From Streptococcus sanguinis (GTDB lineage: Bacteria; Bacillota; Bacilli; Lactobacillales; Streptococcaceae), in contig NZ_JAKUVC010000002.1 in the NCBI RefSeq assembly GCF_026781265.1, forward strand, positions 806,001 to 870,000: a DNA stretch of 64,000 bases. Direction: 5' to 3'. Positions within the stretch are counted from its first letter, which is position 1, and every line of letters begins with the position of its first letter. The notes below the pieces were generated by a model. It made no database searches. It saw only the letters and a program-made list of their open reading frames with translations, and was not told the origin of the DNA. The position numbers were made by a program, and so were the translations under genes. Below are positions 54,455-64,000 of the stretch, in pieces.

Positions 54455-56470
54455 TTAATCTAGGTAATCTCGCTTGTCCAAATGAAGAGCAATCAAGTGC
54501 CAATTAGGATCTGTCCGCCAGTTCGGATCAGCTGTAATCTGGCTGGCAACCTTTCTGGCTTCTTCTAAAATCGGATAATCTTCCACGATGTCAGCCACTT
54601 GAAACTCTGGTATACCAGACTGCCGAGTACCAAAGATTTCTCCAGAGCCTCGCATTTTCAGATCCTCTTCAGCCAGCAGGAAACCATCGGTCGTCTCAGT
54701 CATGATTTTCATGCGGCGCTTGCCCGACTCCGTCTTGGGATTGGCAACAAGGACGGCATAAGACTGCTTGCTCCCTCGGCCGACACGCCCTCTTAGCTGA
54801 TGAAGCTGGCTGAGTCCAAAGCGGTCCGCATCCATGATGACCATCACCGTAGCATTGGGGACATTGACTCCGACCTCAATGACTGTGGTAGAGACTAGAA
54901 TATCAGTCCGTCCTTCCTTGAAGTCCTGCATAATCGCCTCTTTTTCCTCGCTCTTCATCTTACCATGAAGCAGAGCAACTTGTGCCTGCTGACCAAAATA
55001 GGCTGTCAATTCTTCTTCTAGGGCAATGGCATTCTTAAGATCCAGCACCTCAGATTCCTCAATCAAAGGAGAAATAAAGTAGACCTGAGCGCCCTTATGA
55101 AGCTCTTTTTTAAGCCAGTCGAGGACGACTTCCAGCTGCTCATGCTTGACCCAGCGGGTGATGATAGGTTTGCGTCCTGCCGGCATCTGGTCAATGATAG
55201 AGACATACATATCACCAAATGCTGTAATAGCAAGGGTCCTGGGAATAGGCGTCGCCGTCATCATGAGGACATCAGGATTGTCTCCCTTTTCCCGTAAAAT
55301 CCGGCGTTGCTCCACCCCAAAGCGATGCTGCTCGTCAATGATGACCAAGCCCAATTCATGGTAACGGACTGCTTCCTGAATCAAGGCATGAGTTCCGACA
55401 ATCGTGTCCACCTGACCCTTTTCAATCGCTGATAAGGTTTCCCTGCGTTCTGCTGCTTTCATCCCACCAGTTAGCAGGGCCAGCTTCAATTCTGGAAATA
55501 GCTGGGCTAGGCTGTCAAAATGCTGCTCAGCCAAAATTTCTGTTGGAACCATCAGAGCTGACTGAAAGCCAGCTGTATAAACAGCATACATAGCTAGACC
55601 AGAGACTACTGTCTTTCCGCTTCCCACATCGCCCTGCAGCAGGCGATTCATGTGTCCAGGCGATCGCAAATCCTGCAAAATCTCTGTCAGACTGCGCTCC
55701 TGAGCCGGAGTCAGTTCAAAAGGTAAGCTCTTCTTTTTCTCGGCCACAGCATCCGACTGCCAATCAATCTTCAATCCATTGCTGACAGCATTGGTTTCTC
55801 TCTTTAAGACCTGCAGCTGCATCTGGAAATAAAAGAGTTCTTCAAATTTAACCCGCCGAAGAGCCTGCTTGTAATCAGCCAAGTCCTTTGGAAAATGCAT
55901 AGCCCGCACAGCCTCAACTCTGCTTACTAGCTGGTAGCGTTCCAGCAGGGGCTGGGGCAGATTTTCCTCTAAGAGCAAGTCCAAACCTTGGTCAAAGGCA
56001 GTCTTAATCAGCTTGACCAGACTGCCCTGACTAATTCCCTGAGCCAGCCGATAGACAGGCTGCAAGTCGTCCTCTACTTGAGCCAGCAGTTTCATTCCAG
56101 TCAGACTAGCCTTGGATTTATCCCACTTTCCAAAGACGGCTATATTAGCTCCCACTTCAATCTTATCTGCCAGATAAGGCTGGTTAAAGAAATTAACTGC
56201 CAGAGCGACATCTCCCTGCTTGATAGTAAAGCGCAGGCGATTGCGTTTGTAGCCATAATACTGGACATTGGCCGGAGTCACAACCTGACCAGAAACAACC
56301 GCCTTTTCTCCATCCTCCAAGTCTAGGACATTCTTACTCTTAAAATCCTCATAACGAAAAGGAAAATAAAGCAGCAAATCCTGCAAGGTCTCTAGACCCA
56401 GCTTGGCAAATTTTTCTGCTGATTTCGGTCCCACACCAGGCAGAACCGTCAAAGGTTGGTGTAAATTCAT
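54455..56470 (-). CDS. recG: ATP-dependent DNA helicase RecG
   Basis: Branch-migration helicase that rewinds stalled replication forks. The 671-residue protein has an N-terminal wedge domain with OB fold (about 50-150), Walker A L-L-Q-G-D-V-G-S-G-K-T (about 277-287), I-I-D-E-Q-H-R-F-G (about 372-380) and motif VI in H-Q-L-R-G-R-V-G-R-G. Normal length. It ends the secA-recG operon. Confidence 0.97.
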   Translation of the reverse strand: MNLHQPLTVLPGVGPKSAEKFAKLGLETLQDLLLYFPFRYEDFKSKNVLDLEDGEKAVVSGQVVTPANVQYYGYKRNRLRFTIKQGDVALAVNFFNQPYLADKIEVGANIAVFGKWDKSKASLTGMKLLAQVEDDLQPVYRLAQGISQGSLVKLIKTAFDQGLDLLLEENLPQPLLERYQLVSRVEAVRAMHFPKDLADYKQALRRVKFEELFYFQMQLQVLKRETNAVSNGLKIDWQSDAVAEKKKSLPFELTPAQERSLTEILQDLRSPGHMNRLLQGDVGSGKTVVSGLAMYAVYTAGFQSALMVPTEILAEQHFDSLAQLFPELKLALLTGGMKAAERRETLSAIEKGQVDTIVGTHALIQEAVRYHELGLVIIDEQHRFGVEQRRILREKGDNPDVLMMTATPIPRTLAITAFGDMYVSIIDQMPAGRKPIITRWVKHEQLEVVLDWLKKELHKGAQVYFISPLIEESEVLDLKNAIALEEELTAYFGQQAQVALLHGKMKSEEKEAIMQDFKEGRTDILVSTTVIEVGVNVPNATVMVIMDADRFGLSQLHQLRGRVGRGSKQSYAVLVANPKTESGKRRMKIMTETTDGFLLAEEDLKMRGSGEIFGTRQSGIPEFQVADIVEDYPILEEARKVASQITADPNWRTDPNWHLIALHLDKRDYLD

Positions 56471-56575
56471 AATTCCTCTTTCAGTTCTGATACTGCTGCG
56501 GATCTAAAATCACAGACAGGGGGAGCAAGCTAGAAAATTATCAAATGCTTCAAGCGGTTCCCTTCATTAATCTTC

Positions 56576-57685
56576 TTAGTCCTTATAGACCCTCGGTACA
56601 CGGTCGCTAATCAGGCAGACCACCTCATAGTTAATGGTACCACGCTTTTCTGCCACATCTGTCGCTGTAATGTTCTCCGCTCCGCTATTTCCAATCAATA
56701 CAACCGGAGTGCCAAGGGGATAAGCCTGAGGCAGACGCACTGTAATCTGGTCCATGGAAACGCGGCCAACAATAGGGCAACGCTGACCATAAATCAAGAC
56801 ATCAAAGCCCTGCATATCGCGTGTCCAGCCATCCGCATAACCCAAAGGAATGGTTCCAATCCACTCTTGAGACTTGCTGGTGTAGGTAGCTCCATAGCCA
56901 ACATCTGCTCCAGCCTCTACTTTCTTGATATGTACCAATTCTGAGACCAGTGACAGAGCCGACTTGCATTCATAAGGAAGTTCCAAGACTCTTCCGCTGG
57001 GGTTGAGACCATAGATGATATCACCCAGCCGGACAGCATTTAGAACGGTCTCGCTGTGCCAGAGAGAGGTGGCGGAATTACTAGCGTGGACAAGAGGAGG
57101 CACACTGTCCAGCTCAGATAAGATCTGATGAAAACGAGCCAGCTGGGCATCAAACTTAGAGTGTTCAGCTTCATCTGCCGTTGCAAAGTGGGTAAAAATC
57201 CCCTCCGCGACAGCCCCAGCAGCCTGCAAGCGATGGATTGCCTCCCGAGCTTCCTGACTATCACGAAAACCAATCCGCCCCATACCAGAGTCAATCTTGA
57301 TATGAAAATTCAATCCTGTTAAGTCTTTTTCCGCAGCTAAAGCTAAATCCAACCACTCCAGACTGGCTACGGTCAGAGACACCTTTCCCTTTCTAGCCAG
57401 CGGAAGCGCAGCCAGATCTGACACTCCTAGCACCAGAATTTTTTTTCCAATGCCAGCTGAGCGCAGCTCCAAGGCTTCATCAATATTAGACACACAAAAT
57501 CCATCTACGAGGGGCTCAATGTGCTTAGAAACCTCAATAGCTCCGTGGCCATAAGCATTGGCTTTAACGACAGCCCACTTTTCTGTCGTCTGAGGCAGAT
57601 GGGCACTCAGTTGTCTAATATTAAAAGCAATGGCAGCTAAATCAATCACTGCCTTGCTGGGTCTATGCAGACTAGCTTTCATCAT
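56576..57685 (-). CDS. alr: Alanine racemase
   Basis: Makes D-alanine for peptidoglycan. The 369-residue PLP enzyme has the lysine motif [11 protein letters not shown] (about 39-49), G-Y-G-A-T-Y (about 268-273), and M-D-Q-I-T-V (about 314-319). Its start overlaps the last 14 bases of acpS, a coupling seen in other streptococci. Confidence 0.97.
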   Translation of the reverse strand: MMKASLHRPSKAVIDLAAIAFNIRQLSAHLPQTTEKWAVVKANAYGHGAIEVSKHIEPLVDGFCVSNIDEALELRSAGIGKKILVLGVSDLAALPLARKGKVSLTVASLEWLDLALAAEKDLTGLNFHIKIDSGMGRIGFRDSQEAREAIHRLQAAGAVAEGIFTHFATADEAEHSKFDAQLARFHQILSELDSVPPLVHASNSATSLWHSETVLNAVRLGDIIYGLNPSGRVLELPYECKSALSLVSELVHIKKVEAGADVGYGATYTSKSQEWIGTIPLGYADGWTRDMQGFDVLIYGQRCPIVGRVSMDQITVRLPQAYPLGTPVVLIGNSGAENITATDVAEKRGTINYEVVCLISDRVPRVYKD

Positions 57686-58034
57686 TTTCCTCCAAAATTA
57701 CGCTGGCTGTAACTAGGCCAGCAGCGTGGCTGAGCGAAATCCAAACCTTGCCAGTAAAAGGTGACCGGCTGAAATAAGGCGCTCCCTGACGGTCATTTAA
57801 AATCTCCAAGTCCTGAAACCTAAGCTTACCGATACCGGTTCCCCAAGCTTTAGAAAAAGCCTCCTTGGCAGCCCACCGGCCAGCCAGAAATTCGATTTTC
57901 CGCTTGACAGATAACTCCTCAAAACGAGAAAGCTCCGCCTCGGTCAGCACCTTCCTTGCAAAGCGGGCATTTTTCAGATAGGCTCGCTCAATGGCAGCCA
58001 ACTCTTCTATATCAATTCCGTGTCCTTTTATCAT
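57672..58034 (-). CDS. acpS: Holo-[acyl-carrier-protein] synthase
   Basis: Transfers 4'-phosphopantetheine from CoA to apo-ACP. The 120-residue protein shows G-H-G-I-D-I-E-E-L (about 4-12), [15 protein letters not shown] (about 49-63) and W-I-S-L-S-H. It sits between a DAHP synthase and alr. Confidence 0.96.
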   Translation of the reverse strand: MIKGHGIDIEELAAIERAYLKNARFARKVLTEAELSRFEELSVKRKIEFLAGRWAAKEAFSKAWGTGIGKLRFQDLEILNDRQGAPYFSRSPFTGKVWISLSHAAGLVTASVILEENDES

Positions 58035-58141
58035 ATCATTCTCTGGAAAGGCGACAAAACTCAGCTGGACCGCCAGCTGAGTTCGTCTTCACCCGACAGT
58101 TAGTCCTCTTTACAGGTCAAGACTGTCCCTTTCAATTTTCC

Positions 58142-59173
58142 TTATTTATCTAAAGTGCTGTAAATTTCTTCAATGAGCTGAACTGTATTATCCCAGCCCA
58201 GGCAAGGGTCAGTGATAGATTTACCAAAGACTTCTGGCTCATTTTGCCGGCCGTCTTCCAGATAAGACTCAATCATAAAACCACGAGCCGCTCTCTTAAT
58301 CTTTTCGTTCCAATCCCGATTAAGCAAGGTCTGACGCACAATCCTAATCTGTTCCAGATACTGCTTGCCAGAGTTATCGTGATTGGTATCAATGACGATG
58401 AAAGGATTCTCCAAGCCCATCTTTTCATAGTAGGAAATGGCATCCAGCATATTTTCATAGTAGAAATTTGGAATGTTCTTACCATATTCATTGGTCGCCC
58501 CACGCAGAATAACGTGAGCCAAAGGATTCCCAGAGGTTTCTACTTCCTGGCCATGAAACAGGAAAGTCTGCTTATTTTGTGCTGCATAGACAGCGTTAAA
58601 CATAACACCCAGATTGCCAGAAGTTGGATTTTTCATGCCGACTGGAGCGTCAATCCCAGACGCTACAAAGCGGTGCTCCTGATCTTCAACTGAGCGGGCA
58701 CCCACAGCATGATAGCTGACCAAGTCGTCTACCAGCACAAGATTGGACGGATAGAGCATCTCATCAGCTGTCGTCAGACCAGTCTCTGTAATGACACGGT
58801 AGTGCAGCTGACGAACTGCCTGCAAACCATTGATAAGGCTAGGTGCTTTAGAAGTATCCGGCTGATGAACCAAGCCCTTATAGCCATCCCCATTGGTCCG
58901 CGGCTTAGCAGTATAGACCCGCATGACCATAAAAATCTTATCCGCGACCTTCTTCTGCAGCTCTGACAAACGGCGGGCATACTCCAGCACAGCCTCTTCA
59001 TTGTCCGATGAGCAAGGGCCAATCACCAAGAGAATACGCTCGTCTTCACCACTGAGAATCTCAGCTAGTTCTTGGTCTCGCTTGTTTTTATGAGTCAAGG
59101 CCTGACCAGTCAGTCTGGTTCTGGACTTAATCTGCTCAATGTCAATCTTCTGACCTTTTTCAATAAATGCCAT
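58142..59173 (-). CDS. 3-deoxy-7-phosphoheptulonate (DAHP) synthase, second copy
   Basis: First enzyme of the shikimate pathway, joining erythrose-4-phosphate and PEP. The 343-residue class I (AroAI-beta type, as AroG/AroF) protein has L-V-I-G-P-C-S-S-D-N (about 49-58), K-P-R-T-N-G-D-G-Y-K-G-L (about 91-102) and the C-terminal E-D-G-R-Q. It is strikingly similar to the 343-residue enzyme two bases upstream, so they are tandem duplicates. They may differ in feedback by Phe, Tyr or Trp; this cannot be read here. Confidence 0.95.
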   Translation of the reverse strand: MAFIEKGQKIDIEQIKSRTRLTGQALTHKNKRDQELAEILSGEDERILLVIGPCSSDNEEAVLEYARRLSELQKKVADKIFMVMRVYTAKPRTNGDGYKGLVHQPDTSKAPSLINGLQAVRQLHYRVITETGLTTADEMLYPSNLVLVDDLVSYHAVGARSVEDQEHRFVASGIDAPVGMKNPTSGNLGVMFNAVYAAQNKQTFLFHGQEVETSGNPLAHVILRGATNEYGKNIPNFYYENMLDAISYYEKMGLENPFIVIDTNHDNSGKQYLEQIRIVRQTLLNRDWNEKIKRAARGFMIESYLEDGRQNEPEVFGKSITDPCLGWDNTVQLIEEIYSTLDK

Positions 59174-59174
59174 A

Positions 59175-60206
59175 CTATTTTCCTAATGTATCATAAATTT
59201 CACGAACCAGCTGTTCTGTATTAGCCCAGCCCAGACAAGGGTCAGTAATGGACTTGCCAAAGACTTCTGGCTCGTCCTGACGACCGTCTTCCAGATAAGA
59301 CTCGATCATAAAGCCACGTACTGTAGCCTTAATCTTTTCATTCCAGTCCCGGTTAATCAGAGTCTGGCGAACGATACGAACCTGCTCCAGATACTGCTTA
59401 CCAGAGTTATCATGATTGGTATCAATGATGATAAAGGGATTTTCTAAGCCCATTTTTTCATACTGGGCAATGGTATCCAACAGGTTATCATAATAGTAAT
59501 TGGGAATATTCTTGCCGTATTCATTCAGAGCACCGCGCAAGATGGCATGCGCCAAGGGATTGCCAGATGTTTCTACTTCCTTACCAGCGAATAGGAAACT
59601 CTGCTTGTTCTGAGCTGCATAGATACCGTTAAACATGACATTGAGATTACCAGAAGTCGGATTTTTCAAGCCAGTCGGAAGATCCGCTCCACTAGCTACA
59701 AAGCGGTGCTGCTGGTCTTCGACCGAGCGAGCTCCTACAGCCATGTAAGAAATTAAATCATCTACCAGAGGCAGATTTTCTGGATAGAGCATCTCATCAG
59801 CTGTGGTCATGCCTGTCTCGGAAATAACCCGATAGTGCAGATTGCGGACTGCCTTGATGCCGTTAATCAGACTTGGAGCGGCAGTCGCATTGGGCTGATG
59901 AATAAGCCCTTTGTAGCCATCTCCGTTCGTCCGAGGCTTGGCAGTATAAACCCGCATGACCATGAAAATACGGTCTTTCACTTCTTCTTGGAGAGCAGAT
60001 AAACGCTTGGCATACTCCAGCACCGCTTCTTCATTATCTGAAGAGCAGGGACCGATAACCAAGAGAATGCGGTCATCCTGACCACGCAGAATTGCTTCTA
60101 ACTCTCGGTCACGCTTTTCCTTGCGAGCGAGCATGTCGCCTTCTAGCTTAGCAAGTTGGCGAACTTCTGCCACATCAATGGGTTGACTGGTTGCTTTAAA
60201 GGTCAT
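59175..60206 (-). CDS. 3-deoxy-7-phosphoheptulonate (DAHP) synthase, first copy
   Basis: Same family and length as the following gene. Key motifs are L-V-I-G-P-C-S-S-D-N (about 49-58), K-P-R-T-N-G-D-G-Y-K-G-L, and F-I-I-I-D-T-N-H-D-N-S-G-K-Q. The copies differ mainly in the first 40 residues, where feedback inhibition is usually set. It begins 20 bases after secA. Confidence 0.95.
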   Translation of the reverse strand: MTFKATSQPIDVAEVRQLAKLEGDMLARKEKRDRELEAILRGQDDRILLVIGPCSSDNEEAVLEYAKRLSALQEEVKDRIFMVMRVYTAKPRTNGDGYKGLIHQPNATAAPSLINGIKAVRNLHYRVISETGMTTADEMLYPENLPLVDDLISYMAVGARSVEDQQHRFVASGADLPTGLKNPTSGNLNVMFNGIYAAQNKQSFLFAGKEVETSGNPLAHAILRGALNEYGKNIPNYYYDNLLDTIAQYEKMGLENPFIIIDTNHDNSGKQYLEQVRIVRQTLINRDWNEKIKATVRGFMIESYLEDGRQDEPEVFGKSITDPCLGWANTEQLVREIYDTLGK

Positions 60207-60226
60207 CTATTCTCCTTCTTTTATGC

Positions 60227-62746
60227 TTACTTTTTACGGCCGTGACAGTTCTTGAACTTCTTGCCAGAGCCACATGGACAAGGGTCGTTTCTCTTTACGT
60301 TAGACAGGTCTGTATTCTCAGGCATATTTGGCGCCTTAGCAGAGATATTGCGGGTAGCTGTCGTACTGATAGCCCGCTCGGTCCGAGGGCGCTCTTGCTC
60401 ATGAATCTGCGCTTTCATCATCAGACGAGTCACGTCAAACTCGATGGAGCCAATCATGTCGTTGAACATACGGAAGCTTTCTGCTTGATATTCGACAACT
60501 GGGTTATTTTGTGCATAACCGCGCAGTCCAACAGCATTGCGCAGCTGGTCAAGGGCATCAATATGATCAGTCCACTTGCTGTCCACCACGCGCAGGATCA
60601 AGACCTTCTGGAATTCACGCACTGCTTCTTCGTCTCGCAGCTTAGCAATCTGACTGTCATAGACTTCCAATGCACGTTCAAACAGATAATCTTTGATTTC
60701 TTGGTCAGACTTGCCTTCCAAATCGCTATCTGAAATAGAATCTTCTGAAACCAAGTTATACTTAGCAAAGTTTAAAATCGCTTCAATCTTATCATCCTGA
60801 TCAGAGTGGCTGCTGCCATCAACGATACGGTTGATAGTCCGTTTAATCATAGCATGGATTTCAGGACTGAGGTCACGGTCAGCAGTGATGACATCGTGGC
60901 GCTCAGCATAGATAATTTCCCGCTGCTCACGCATCACGTCATCATACTGCAAGACTTGTTTCCGCGTATCGTAGTTATTTCCTTCGACACGCTTCTGAGC
61001 TGCCTCTACCTGACGGGTCAGCATGCCAGACTTGATAACAGAATCTTCGTCGCTAAGGTTCATTCGATCCAAGAGGGCTTTAATACGCTCTGAGCCAAAG
61101 CGGCGCATCAGCTCATCTTCCAGTGACAGGTAGAACTGTGACTCACCTGGATCACCCTGACGGCCTGAACGTCCGCGCAGCTGATTGTCAATCCGGCGGC
61201 TTTCATGGCGCTCTGTACCGATAACACAGAGACCACCCAGTTCGCGAACACCTTCACCCAACTTAATGTCGGTTCCCCGTCCGGCCATATTGGTCGCAAT
61301 GGTAACCGCCCCACGTTGACCGGCGTTCATGATAATCTGTGCTTCTTTATAGTGGTTTTTCGCATTGAGGACTTCGTGAGGAACCCCAGCTTCTACCAAT
61401 TTCTTAGAAATATAATCACTGGTTTCAACCGCAACGGTACCGACCAGAACAGGCTGGCCTTTTTCATGACGATCTTTAACATCCTGAACAACTGCCTTGA
61501 ACTTAGAATCAATACTTGGGTAGAGCAGGTCAGAATGGTCAATACGTGCTACCGGACGGTTGGTTGGAATTGGAATAACACGAATGTTGTATGTTTCGCG
61601 GAACTCTTCTTCCTCTGTCTTAGCTGTACCTGTCATGCCAGACAGCTTCTTATACATACGGAAGAGGTTCTGATAAGTAATAGAAGCAGAAGTCTTTGTT
61701 TCTTCCTGAATCGGCACACCTTCTTTGGCTTCAATCGCTTGGTGGAGACCGTCAGAGTAACGACGTCCTTCCATTGTCCGACCGGTAAACTGATCGACAA
61801 TCAGAATTTCCTGATCTTCACTGACTACATAGTCAATGTCAAGGAGCATGATGTAGTTAGCTCGCAGAGCATTGTCGATAAAGTGAGTCAGGGCAACATT
61901 TTCAATATCGTATAGATTGTCCAGCTTGAAGTAACTTTCTGCCTTGTCAATACCTGAGTCAGACAGACCAATCGTCTTAGACTGAACATCGATGATGTAG
62001 TCGTCCTTATCAAGAGATTTGACATAGTGGTCAGCCATATGATAAAGCTGGTTGGTATCTGAAGAAACCGGTCCGGATACAATCAATGGTGTCCGAGCTT
62101 CGTCAATCAGGATTGAGTCCACCTCATCAACCAAGGCATAGTTGAGTGGACGCTGTACCATGTTTTCAGCGCGGACTACCATGTTATCACGCAAATAGTC
62201 AAAGCCGATCTCAGCATTGGTTGAATAGGTAATGTCACAAGCATATGCTTCTTTCTTCTCAGATGGAGACTTAGCTGCCAGATTGATACCGACAGAAAGA
62301 CCCAGCCAAGAGTAGAGTTCACCCATTTCGGTCGCGTCACGCTCAGTCAGGTATTCATTGACTGTGACAACATGCACACCTTTGCCTGCAAGGGCATTTA
62401 AGTAAACTGGCATTGTCGCAGTCAAGGTTTTTCCTTCACCGGTACGCATCTCTGGAACGTCACCATGATGGAGAACGATCCCTCCCATAACCTGTACCTT
62501 ATAAGGGAAAAGACCCAACACTCGCTTAGCTCCTTCACGGACAACCGCAAAAGCTTCAAATAAGAGCTGATCTAAACTTTCGCCATCAGCATAGCGTTTC
62601 TTGAATTCTTCTGTTTTTGCCTGAAGTTCTTCATCAGACAAGGCTGCCATTTCGTCTTCAAAAGCCAAGACCTTGTCAGCCATTTTTTCTAATTTTCTTA
62701 ATTCACCTTTATCATTTTCAATGATAGTCTTTAAAATATTCGCCAT
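60227..62746 (-). CDS. secA: Preprotein translocase ATPase SecA
   Basis: The motor of the general secretion pathway at the cell membrane. The 839-residue protein has Walker [10 protein letters not shown] (about 99-107), [15 protein letters not shown] (about 207-221), [10 protein letters not shown] and the C-terminal zinc motif [13 protein letters not shown]. It carries the normal strong promoter and heads the operon. Confidence 0.98.
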   Translation of the reverse strand: MANILKTIIENDKGELRKLEKMADKVLAFEDEMAALSDEELQAKTEEFKKRYADGESLDQLLFEAFAVVREGAKRVLGLFPYKVQVMGGIVLHHGDVPEMRTGEGKTLTATMPVYLNALAGKGVHVVTVNEYLTERDATEMGELYSWLGLSVGINLAAKSPSEKKEAYACDITYSTNAEIGFDYLRDNMVVRAENMVQRPLNYALVDEVDSILIDEARTPLIVSGPVSSDTNQLYHMADHYVKSLDKDDYIIDVQSKTIGLSDSGIDKAESYFKLDNLYDIENVALTHFIDNALRANYIMLLDIDYVVSEDQEILIVDQFTGRTMEGRRYSDGLHQAIEAKEGVPIQEETKTSASITYQNLFRMYKKLSGMTGTAKTEEEEFRETYNIRVIPIPTNRPVARIDHSDLLYPSIDSKFKAVVQDVKDRHEKGQPVLVGTVAVETSDYISKKLVEAGVPHEVLNAKNHYKEAQIIMNAGQRGAVTIATNMAGRGTDIKLGEGVRELGGLCVIGTERHESRRIDNQLRGRSGRQGDPGESQFYLSLEDELMRRFGSERIKALLDRMNLSDEDSVIKSGMLTRQVEAAQKRVEGNNYDTRKQVLQYDDVMREQREIIYAERHDVITADRDLSPEIHAMIKRTINRIVDGSSHSDQDDKIEAILNFAKYNLVSEDSISDSDLEGKSDQEIKDYLFERALEVYDSQIAKLRDEEAVREFQKVLILRVVDSKWTDHIDALDQLRNAVGLRGYAQNNPVVEYQAESFRMFNDMIGSIEFDVTRLMMKAQIHEQERPRTERAISTTATRNISAKAPNMPENTDLSNVKRNDPCPCGSGKKFKNCHGRKK

Positions 62747-62796
62747 TTTTTTCCTTACTATATAATAATCTTTCTGATTTTTAGAATGTTCTTTTC

Positions 62797-62825
62797 ATTA
62801 TAGCATGTTTTCCTATATCTTTCAA
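62797..62825 (-). promoter_or_regulatory. Promoter of secA operon
   Basis: -35 TTGAAA (62825-62820), 17-base spacer, -10 TATAAT (62802-62797). SD AAGGAAA lies by the ATG. Confidence 0.8.
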
Positions 62826-62903
62826 GAATGAAAAAAGCAAAAAAGCTCCATTAGACTGTGCTTACAGAACTGGGAGAGGGCAGGATATTCGAGGATAAAA
62901 AAG

Positions 62904-62931
62904 AAAAGGCAGAGGTCTTGCTCTGTCTTTT
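62904..62931 (-). terminator. Terminator of the acetate kinase gene
   Basis: Stem AAAAGACAGAG/CTCTGCCTTTT (one wobble) followed on the minus strand by a T-rich CTTTTTT tail. Confidence 0.8.
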
Positions 62932-63022
62932 CGAGTCCAAACAACACAAGGATAAACTTGTTTTTTCTTATTGATATAGAAAGTTATTCCTGCACTCCTT
63001 GAACATTCTACCGCTCTTTTGG

Positions 63023-64000
63023 CTACTTAAAATCCAACAAGCGCATGGTGTCTTGGGCAATCATCAATTCTTCGTTGGTTGGAAGAATGAGAATTTTAGC
63101 CTGCGACTGGCAATTTTGAATAAAGAGCTGACCTTGCTCGTTAGCTGCCGGATTTAAAGAAAGTCCTAAGCAATTGAGTTTTTGAACGACCAAACTGCGG
63201 ATCAAGGCTGAATTCTCCCCGATTCCAGCAGTGAAAACCAAGGCATCCAGACCATCTAAATCTGTGATGTAGCCTGCAATGGTCTGAGCGATGCGGTTGA
63301 CAAACATATTGACTGCTAGACTGGCTTTTTCATCGCCTCTGTCACAGGCTTCCAGAACATCTCTTAAATCATTGCTGAGCTGGGAGATAGCCAGCAGACC
63401 AGATTCTTTATTGAGGACATCGCTTAATTGCTGGGCTGATAATTTTTCTTGTTCTAGCAAAAAAGGAAGAATCATGGGATCTATGTCACCGGAGCGGGAG
63501 CCCATCATCAGGCCAGCTAAGGGGGTGAATCCCATTGAAGTATTGACAGACTGACCATTTTTAATGGCGCAGATACTAGCACCATTGCCCAAATGGCAGT
63601 TGATAATCTTCAAATGCTCCGCAGCTTCTCCCTGCCCTTCCCAAATCTCCTTTACCTTTTGAGCAATATATTTGTGACTCGTTCCATGGAAACCATACTT
63701 TCTCAAACCGTATTTATGATAGTAATCCCAGGAAAGAGGATAGAGATAATAGGCTTCTGAAAGGCTTTGATGAAAGGCTGTATCAAACACAGCCACTTGT
63801 CCTGTCTCCGGCAAAGCCTTTTGGAAAGCTCGAATCCCTACCAAGTTGACAGGGTTATGGCTAGGAGCTAGGAAAGACAGCTTTTCAATAATAGAGAGAA
63901 CTTGCTCGTCTATCAAAGCAGAATCATCAAAGGATTCTCCGCCATGGGCTACGCGATGACCGACTCCATCTATCTCGTCCAGAGATGCAATCAGCTTCCG
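63023..64000 (-). CDS. ackA: Acetate kinase (C-terminal part, N-terminus beyond window)
   Basis: Reversibly converts acetyl phosphate and ADP to acetate and ATP. The visible frame stays open to the window edge, with upstream residues G-V-G-H-R-V-A-H-G-G-E at 63967-63935, so the true start is outside. Motifs are V-F-D-T-A-F-H, Y-G-F-H-G-T-S-H, N-C-H-L-G-N-G-A-S, G-S-R-S-G-D-I-D-P and F-T-A-G-I-G-E-N-S. The sequence resembles the enterobacterial type (F-H-G-T-S-H) more than the R-K-Y-G-A-H-G-T-S-H form I recall from S. pneumoniae AckA. Confidence 0.9.
   Translation of the reverse strand, partial: RKLIASLDEIDGVGHRVAHGGESFDDSALIDEQVLSIIEKLSFLAPSHNPVNLVGIRAFQKALPETGQVAVFDTAFHQSLSEAYYLYPLSWDYYHKYGLRKYGFHGTSHKYIAQKVKEIWEGQGEAAEHLKIINCHLGNGASICAIKNGQSVNTSMGFTPLAGLMMGSRSGDIDPMILPFLLEQEKLSAQQLSDVLNKESGLLAISQLSNDLRDVLEACDRGDEKASLAVNMFVNRIAQTIAGYITDLDGLDALVFTAGIGENSALIRSLVVQKLNCLGLSLNPAANEQGQLFIQNCQSQAKILILPTNEELMIAQDTMRLLDFK

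Overview
The window is ordinary chromosome of a low-to-moderate GC streptococcus of the mitis/sanguinis group. Gene content and order suggest a relative of S. sanguinis, S. gordonii or S. cristatus; the species cannot be fixed without a search. Support comes from blocks I recall from streptococcal genomes: yqeG-yqeH-yhbY-nadD-yqeK-isochorismatase-rsfS-methyltransferase-tmcAL, secA-two DAHP synthases-acpS-alr-recG, codY-pncA, and lemA-htpX-rgg. Most genes are on the minus strand. I see no rRNA, tRNA, CRISPR array or prophage.

Layout. 0-8.3 kb: a partial Rgg-type regulator, htpX and lemA (minus), then a divergent plus-strand cluster (TetR regulator with its own operator, a frameshifted MFS transporter, an FtsX/MacB-type ABC permease with its ATPase) and rsmG. 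8.3-23 kb: an ECF transporter energizing module (EcfT plus a fused double ATPase) with a nucleoside phosphorylase, small metabolic and regulatory genes, an XRE/CPBP membrane cluster, and a second locus with two ECF S-component-like proteins, a SAM hydrolase and an M20 peptidase. 23-29.6 kb: orphan solute-binding protein, amidohydrolase, ISL3-type insertion-sequence remnant, two lipoproteins, yebC. 29.6-35.7 kb: the yqe/nadD/rsfS housekeeping operon. 35.9-39.2 kb: accessory genes, including an AT-rich pair and a butanediol-dehydrogenase-like gene with an apparent CcpA-controlled promoter. 39.2-46.1 kb: gatCAB, a T-box-controlled divergent aspS, pncA and codY. 46.2-54 kb: a large LPXTG surface protein, an aminotransferase, a universal stress gene with a structured leader, a HAD/pyrophosphatase-like fusion, asparaginase and two tiny overlapping ORFs. 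54.4-64 kb: recG, alr, acpS, two DAHP synthases, secA and a partial acetate kinase.

The most interesting points are: (1) a T-box whose specifier I read as AAC (Asn), in front of an AspRS carrying the histidine typical of non-discriminating enzymes and followed by gatCAB, which looks like an Asn-sensing indirect Asn-tRNA(Asn) module; (2) an ECF transporter split into two loci that may join SAM breakdown to nucleoside salvage; (3) a structured RNA in the usp leader; (4) tandem 25- and 18-codon ORFs with near-perfect ribosome binding sites; (5) four accessory genes broken by single in-frame stops or a one-base shift; (6) two small insertion-sequence relics that have altered or become terminators.
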